Shown one piece after another: positions 13,575-17,324 of a stretch of 17,324 nt of DNA (the stretch's first letter is position 1; every line of letters starts with the position of its first letter). Origin of the DNA: Nitrospirota bacterium (lineage in GTDB: Bacteria; Nitrospirota; Thermodesulfovibrionia; Thermodesulfovibrionales; JdFR-88). The DNA is taken from NCBI GenBank assembly GCA_021819985.1, contig JAKAEG010000019.1, positions 1 through 17,324 of the forward strand, written 5' to 3'. Position numbers and translations under genes: made by a program. The notes beneath the pieces are model-generated. The model searched no databases. It was not told where the DNA came from and saw only the letters and a program-made list of their open reading frames with translations.

Positions 13575-14936
13575 ATGGCAGACATCGTAATAAACACAAA
13601 TTCGATCGGTAAAAAATATTTTATTGGTGAAAAACTGGATGGGTACAAAACCCTTCGCGAAACGTTGACTGGGGTCTTTTCATCGCCTTTGAAAAAGGCG
13701 GCGAAAATACTTCGCGGCCGGGCGGAAGGCGCCTCGGGGCTCGAAAGGGCCATTTGGGCACTGAAGGATGTTTCTTTCAAAGTAGGACAGGGCGAGATAG
13801 TGGGCATCATAGGGAAAAACGGCTCAGGGAAAAGCACCCTGCTGAAGATATTATCGAGAATAACCGAACCCACGGAAGGCGAAATTCTTATAAAGGGCAG
13901 GGTCGGCTCCCTGCTTGAAGTGGGGACCGGTTTTCATCCCGAACTGACGGGCAGGGAAAATATTTACTTAAACGGCGCCATACTCGGCATGAAACGCAAA
14001 GAGATCAGCCTTAAATTCGATGAGATCGTGGCTTTTTCGGAAGTGGACGAGTTCATAGATACGCCTGTGAAGCGTTACTCCAGCGGAATGTATTTAAGGC
14101 TTGCATTCGCAGTGGCCGCCCACCTGGACCCGGAAATACTGCTCATTGATGAAGTCCTTGCCGTGGGCGATGCAAGGTTCCAGGAAAAATGCCTGAACAA
14201 GATGAACGACATTGGCAAGCAGGGCAGGACGGTCATTTTCGTTTCGCATCATATGCCCGCTGTCATGCGTCTGTGCGACAGGAGCATACTGATAGAAAAC
14301 GGGAAACTGATGGATGACGGGCCATCGACGCGCGTCGTTTCGTCATATCTGAACGCGTCATGCGGAAACATGCCCGAACGCGAGTGGCTGGACATGAGCG
14401 AGGCGCCAGGTGGAGACATCGTCCGTCTCCGGGCGATCCGGGTGATTACGGAAGACGGCCAGGTAAGCGGGACTTTCGATATAGGAAAGACGGTCGGCGT
14501 GGAACTCGAATACCAGGTGTTAAAAGGGGGGCATATCCTCCTGCCGGTACTTCATTTCTATAACGACGAGGACATCCTGGCATTCGAATCGAACGATATA
14601 GACCCCGCTTGGCGGCGAAAGCAGAGACCCGCGGGCCTGTGGAAGAGCACAGTATGGATACCCGGGAATTTCATGTCCGAGGGCACCATCTTTATCACTC
14701 CTGCGATGGTCACGCTAGACCCGGTAAACGGTCAATTTCATGAGAGAAAGGTGGTCTCGTTCAGGGTCATTGAAAACAGGAAACTGGATTCGGCACGAGG
14801 TGACTGGCCAGGAAAAATATCCTCCGTAGTAAGGCCCATGCTGAAATGGACCACGAGTTTCGGCCCTGTCAACCCGCAGGGGCGCGGTGTTCTGAATGCA
14901 TCCGGAATGCAGTACGGATCCGGAAAAAACCTTTAA
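13575..14936 (+). CDS. wzt: Polysaccharide ABC exporter ATPase Wzt with glycan-binding C-terminus
   Basis: A 453-residue ATPase partner of Wzm. The N-terminal ABC domain has Walker A GKNGSGKST at 80-88, the signature RYSSGMYLRLA around 167-177 (SSGM in place of LSGGQ, usual in Wzt), Walker B ILLIDE ending at Glu193, and the switch His225 in FVSHH. The loop at about 25-60 before the Walker A strand is longer than in generic ABC proteins, as is common in Wzt. Residues about 270-410 form the beta-rich Wzt_C domain (HFYNDEDILAFESND and VSFRVIE), which in studied systems binds the non-reducing end of the finished chain. Its presence suggests that export depends on a terminal cap or a specific repeat unit. 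The VVRPMLKW tail is typical. Stop and next ATG are 3 bases apart. Confidence 0.94.
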   Translation: MADIVINTNSIGKKYFIGEKLDGYKTLRETLTGVFSSPLKKAAKILRGRAEGASGLERAIWALKDVSFKVGQGEIVGIIGKNGSGKSTLLKILSRITEPTEGEILIKGRVGSLLEVGTGFHPELTGRENIYLNGAILGMKRKEISLKFDEIVAFSEVDEFIDTPVKRYSSGMYLRLAFAVAAHLDPEILLIDEVLAVGDARFQEKCLNKMNDIGKQGRTVIFVSHHMPAVMRLCDRSILIENGKLMDDGPSTRVVSSYLNASCGNMPEREWLDMSEAPGGDIVRLRAIRVITEDGQVSGTFDIGKTVGVELEYQVLKGGHILLPVLHFYNDEDILAFESNDIDPAWRRKQRPAGLWKSTVWIPGNFMSEGTIFITPAMVTLDPVNGQFHERKVVSFRVIENRKLDSARGDWPGKISSVVRPMLKWTTSFGPVNPQGRGVLNASGMQYGSGKNL

Positions 14937-14939
14937 ACA

Positions 14940-15794
14940 ATGAATGAGATGAATGAAAAAAAAATAAAAAAATTAATAATTAATAATTTTTCCGGGGCGG
15001 CGCTTGTGGTGGCCCATCCCGATGATGAGATACTCTGGTTCAGCTCGGTAATGGACAGCGTCGACGAGATCATCGTCTGCTTTTTGGCGAATCCATCCAA
15101 TTCCGAAATATCGTCGGGCAGGACCAATACTCTTAAGGTCCACCCGGCCGGAAGGAAAATATCATCTCTGGGACTGGATGAGTCCCAGACATTCTGTAAT
15201 GCGGACTGGCGGTCTCCTGAACCGGACCAGTTTGGGCTAAAGATAAATCATCCTGCCCATGCCCTTAAATACGCGGAAAATTACGGGCGGCTGGCCGGAG
15301 CGCTTAAAGAGAAACTGGCCGGATATAAGAACGTGATAACTCATAATCCCTGGGGGGAATATGGGCACGAGGAGCATGTTCAGGTCTACCGCGCGGTAAA
15401 TGAAATTAAAAAACAAAAAGATATGGGATTCAGCTTATGGTTTTCAAATTATTGCAGCAACCGCTCGTTCAAGCTTGCGATGAAATACATAACAGGTCTT
15501 CAATCAGGATTTTTTACCTTGCGAACTGGCAAGGACACGGCCGGAAGAATAAAAGACCTTTATACCGGAAACAGATGTTGGACGTGGTATGACGACTGGG
15601 AATGGTTCGATAACGAATCGTTCATCATGGATAATGACGGGAATAAAGAAAACCTGAAGTATGGCCGCATGCCGCTTAATATGATCATCATGGAAAATAC
15701 GGCCTCGGAGCCAAAGCCGTCCCGCTTTCAGCGAATTCGGGGGAGCAAAAAAATCATGAGTTTGATCTCAAAACTCGGAGCGGCCTATGCTTAA
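14940..15794 (+). CDS. PIG-L/LmbE-family deacetylase
   Basis: A 284-residue zinc-dependent de-N-acetylase of the PIG-L/MshB/LmbE superfamily. The metal and catalytic motif AHPDDE is at residues 25-30 (His26 and Asp29 as ligands, Asp28 as base), and the third ligand is in GHEEH at 142-146 (His146). Family members remove acetyl from GlcNAc conjugates, so it may deacetylate an amino sugar of the glycan or a precursor. No signal peptide is seen, so action is probably cytoplasmic. The start is uncertain: ATG at 14940, and another at 14949 would remove three residues; neither has a clear ribosome site. The first 50 bases are very AT-rich and include A9 (14956-14964) and A7 runs, unlike the rest of the gene. 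It overlaps the next gene by 8 bases. Confidence 0.88.
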   Translation: MNEMNEKKIKKLIINNFSGAALVVAHPDDEILWFSSVMDSVDEIIVCFLANPSNSEISSGRTNTLKVHPAGRKISSLGLDESQTFCNADWRSPEPDQFGLKINHPAHALKYAENYGRLAGALKEKLAGYKNVITHNPWGEYGHEEHVQVYRAVNEIKKQKDMGFSLWFSNYCSNRSFKLAMKYITGLQSGFFTLRTGKDTAGRIKDLYTGNRCWTWYDDWEWFDNESFIMDNDGNKENLKYGRMPLNMIIMENTASEPKPSRFQRIRGSKKIMSLISKLGAAYA

Positions 15795-17076
15795 CAGTGG
15801 AAAAAGGTTCGCTAGAAAAACGGCCGCATGGCTAAGTATGAAAATAAAACGGCGCATTGCAAAAAAACTTAAAAAAATTGACGAGCAGGTAGTAACACTG
15901 TCGCCGGAGGCCATCGAAAAAAGACAGGAAACGGCAACTGTAAAGGGCAGCGTGCTTTTGTCCTATATGATAGAGCCGTTTCTGCCGGGGTTCGACAGGT
16001 CGCTATCAAGCGAGCACATACGCTACTGGAGAACGCGCCAGATGGCAAATACATTTCTGGAACTGGGATATGAGGTGGACGTGATCAGTTATCACAACCG
16101 GACTTTTTTGCCCCAAAAAAAATACTCTTTCGCTTTGGATGTGAGGCACAACCTTGAAAGACTTTCACCGTTTCTGGATAAAAAATGCATAAAAATAATG
16201 CATCTGGACACCTGCCATATCCTGTTCCATGACCATGCCGAACTGAAAAGACTGCTGGAATTACAGCGCAGGAGGGCAAAAACTCTCAGGCCCCGAAGGT
16301 TCGAAATGCCGAACCTTGGAATCGATCACGCCGATTGCGCTGTTTTTTTTGGTAATGCCAGAAATGCATCGACCTATAAGTATGCGTCCAAGCCGGTATA
16401 CACCATCCCTGTCTCCACGCCGGTCCTTTTCCCATGGATGGAAGACAAGGATTTCGATAAAAACAGGAGGAACTTTCTCTGGTTTGGCAGCGGCGGACTT
16501 GTGCATAAAGGACTTGACCTTGTGCTTGAGGCCTTTGCCGGGCTCCCGGAATACAATCTGACCGTATGCGGGCCTGTTGAGCGGGAAAAGGATTTTGAGG
16601 AGGCTTACTCCAGGGAACTGTATCATACTGCTAACATAAAGACTATTGGGTGGATGGATACACAAAGCATTCAGTTCATCCGTTTATTGAGAGAAAACCT
16701 CGCGCTCGTATACCCATCGTGTTCCGAAAGCGGTTCGGGGTCCACCGTGGTCTGCATGCATGGCGGCGTGATCCCGGTGATCAGCCCGGAAACAGGGATC
16801 GATGTTCATGATTTCGGCAGCCTTTTGAACGACTGCTCCATAACAGGCATTCGCGCCGCGGTAAAGGACCTTGCATCCAGACCAGTTGAAGAGCTTCGCA
16901 ACAGGGCAAGAAAGACGTGGGAGTGCGCGCGGGACTACCACACAAAAGAAAACTTCGCAAGGCAATATAAACGGATAATTGAGGAAATAACAAAACGCGA
17001 GGGCAAAAAATCCGGTCTGCGCAAATTTTTGCCGGCCAAAAAAATTGGCGTTGAGAGTCTTGGAGGCGGATATTGA
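15787..17076 (+). CDS. GT-B fold glycosyltransferase (GT1/GT4-like)
   Basis: A 429-residue glycosyltransferase. Residues 5-32 are strongly basic, suiting an amphipathic membrane-surface contact. A first Rossmann region (about 54-210) includes HIRYWRTRQMANTFLELGYEVDV, a typical donor/acceptor-domain start, written here as 77-99. The second domain has FLWFGSGGLVHKGLDLVLEAF (230-250 in part) and TIGWM. The acidic E-x7-E motif of GT4 enzymes is only half kept: Glu314 in SCSESGSG is present, but the second Glu position is occupied by Val322/Cys323 in VVCMHGG. Activity may be retained because this motif varies among GT-B families. The start lies 8 bases inside the previous gene. It presumably adds one sugar to the lipid-linked chain; donor and linkage are unknown. 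Confidence 0.85.
   Translation: MLNSGKRFARKTAAWLSMKIKRRIAKKLKKIDEQVVTLSPEAIEKRQETATVKGSVLLSYMIEPFLPGFDRSLSSEHIRYWRTRQMANTFLELGYEVDVISYHNRTFLPQKKYSFALDVRHNLERLSPFLDKKCIKIMHLDTCHILFHDHAELKRLLELQRRRAKTLRPRRFEMPNLGIDHADCAVFFGNARNASTYKYASKPVYTIPVSTPVLFPWMEDKDFDKNRRNFLWFGSGGLVHKGLDLVLEAFAGLPEYNLTVCGPVEREKDFEEAYSRELYHTANIKTIGWMDTQSIQFIRLLRENLALVYPSCSESGSGSTVVCMHGGVIPVISPETGIDVHDFGSLLNDCSITGIRAAVKDLASRPVEELRNRARKTWECARDYHTKENFARQYKRIIEEITKREGKKSGLRKFLPAKKIGVESLGGGY
17062..17066 (+). promoter_or_regulatory. Ribosome binding site deciding a TTG start
   Basis: GGAGG lies six bases before the TTG at 17073. The TTG overlaps the previous stop (TTGA), and the GT2 fold starts at its first codons (KLSVIIPCLN). 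No ATG is available near this point, so this site supports a non-ATG start. Confidence 0.75.
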
Positions 17077-17324
17077 AACTTTCTGTCATAATCCCCTGCC
17101 TTAACGCAGGCGCAACGCTGGCAACACAGCTTGAAGCTCTTTCCGGCCAGCGCTGCCAATGGCACTGGGAAGTGATCGTATGCGATAACGGCTCCGTGGA
17201 CGATTCGGTACACGTTGCCAGACGTTATGCCGGGAAGGTACCTTCATTGCGGGTAATAGACGCATCCCGGAAAAAAGGGCCCTCCTATGCCAGGAACCGC
17301 GGCGTTGAGGAGGCAAAGGCAGAA
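17073..17324 (+). CDS. GT2-family glycosyltransferase, 3'-truncated, TTG start
   Basis: The first 84 residues of a family 2 (GT-A fold) glycosyltransferase run to the window end without a stop. The N-terminus KLSVIIPCLN followed by LEALSGQ and the EVIVCDNGSVDDS block give the nucleotide-binding core, with the first conserved Asp in CDNGS. The segment KKGPSYARNRGVEEA matches the usual G-x2-x-ARN-x-G stretch. The start is a TTG at 17073, four bases overlapping the upstream stop and preceded by GGAGG, which indicates translational coupling. It would use a nucleotide-diphosphate sugar to extend the chain; the donor cannot be told from this fragment. The second half with the catalytic base is missing. 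Confidence 0.9.
   Translation, partial: MKLSVIIPCLNAGATLATQLEALSGQRCQWHWEVIVCDNGSVDDSVHVARRYAGKVPSLRVIDASRKKGPSYARNRGVEEAKAE

Noticed and set aside
13208..13873. Minus-strand open frame of 221 codons under wzm and wzt
   Set aside because: It is antisense to two unmistakable ABC transporter genes and shows no domain of its own.
1..17324. CRISPR arrays, tRNA genes, insertion sequences or attachment sites
   Set aside because: No regularly spaced repeats, cloverleaf-like segments, transposase-like frames or flanking direct repeats were seen on reading both strands.

Overview
The window is a dense, one-directional surface-polysaccharide (O-antigen or capsule type) biosynthesis and export locus. 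All 15 genes lie on the + strand, mostly with overlapping or nearly touching ends. Both window edges cut a gene. The ABC-exporter O-glycan machinery, the undecaprenyl-phosphate initiating enzyme and a sigma-54-type regulator point to a Gram-negative bacterium. The frequent AGG (Arg) and ATA (Ile) codons and the gene mix remind me of Nitrospirota or Desulfobacterota-like lineages, but the sequence alone cannot settle this. No tRNA, rRNA, CRISPR array, transposase or attachment site was seen, and no gene-free stretch exceeds 300 bases.

Layout. (1) Positions 2-3671 form an initiation module. It holds a 5'-truncated DegT-family sugar aminotransferase and a remarkable 912-residue fusion. The fusion joins a PglC-like initiating phosphoglycosyl transferase to a membrane-anchored WbpM/FlaA1-type UDP-GlcNAc 4,6-dehydratase. 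A complete MshEN-type (c-di-GMP-binding type) module is spliced between the two Rossmann domains of the dehydratase. (2) Positions 3668-5541 form a regulatory module. It holds an NtrC-like response regulator whose GAFTGA loop is shortened and degenerate, then a stand-alone receiver domain lacking the phospho-acceptor Asp. The downstream gap (5542-5718) has a good -24/-12 (sigma-54) promoter match and an 11-bp perfect inverted repeat. (3) Positions 5719-12696 form a modified-sugar cassette: RfbF cytidylyltransferase, FAD oxidoreductase of LhgO type, extended SDR, TylC3/NovU-type C-methyltransferase, RmlC-type 3,5-epimerase, DUF4910 aminopeptidase-like protein and a classical SDR. It probably builds a CDP-linked, C-methyl-branched sugar, but no RfbG-type CDP-glucose 4,6-dehydratase is visible. 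(4) Positions 12719-14936 encode the Wzm/Wzt ABC exporter, whose ATPase carries a C-terminal glycan-binding domain. (5) From 14940 onward come a PIG-L/LmbE deacetylase, a GT-B glycosyltransferase, and a GT2 glycosyltransferase with a TTG start that is cut by the window end.

Proposed working model (inference): the fusion protein makes a UDP-4-keto-6-deoxy-HexNAc, the aminotransferase converts it to a 4-amino sugar, and the phosphoglycosyl transferase half loads the phospho-sugar onto undecaprenyl phosphate. Glycosyltransferases extend the chain, the cassette sugar is incorporated or caps it, and Wzm/Wzt exports it. The MshEN insert suggests that c-di-GMP could gate the very first committed step. 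The regulators between the modules may control transcription of the sugar cassette and exporter.
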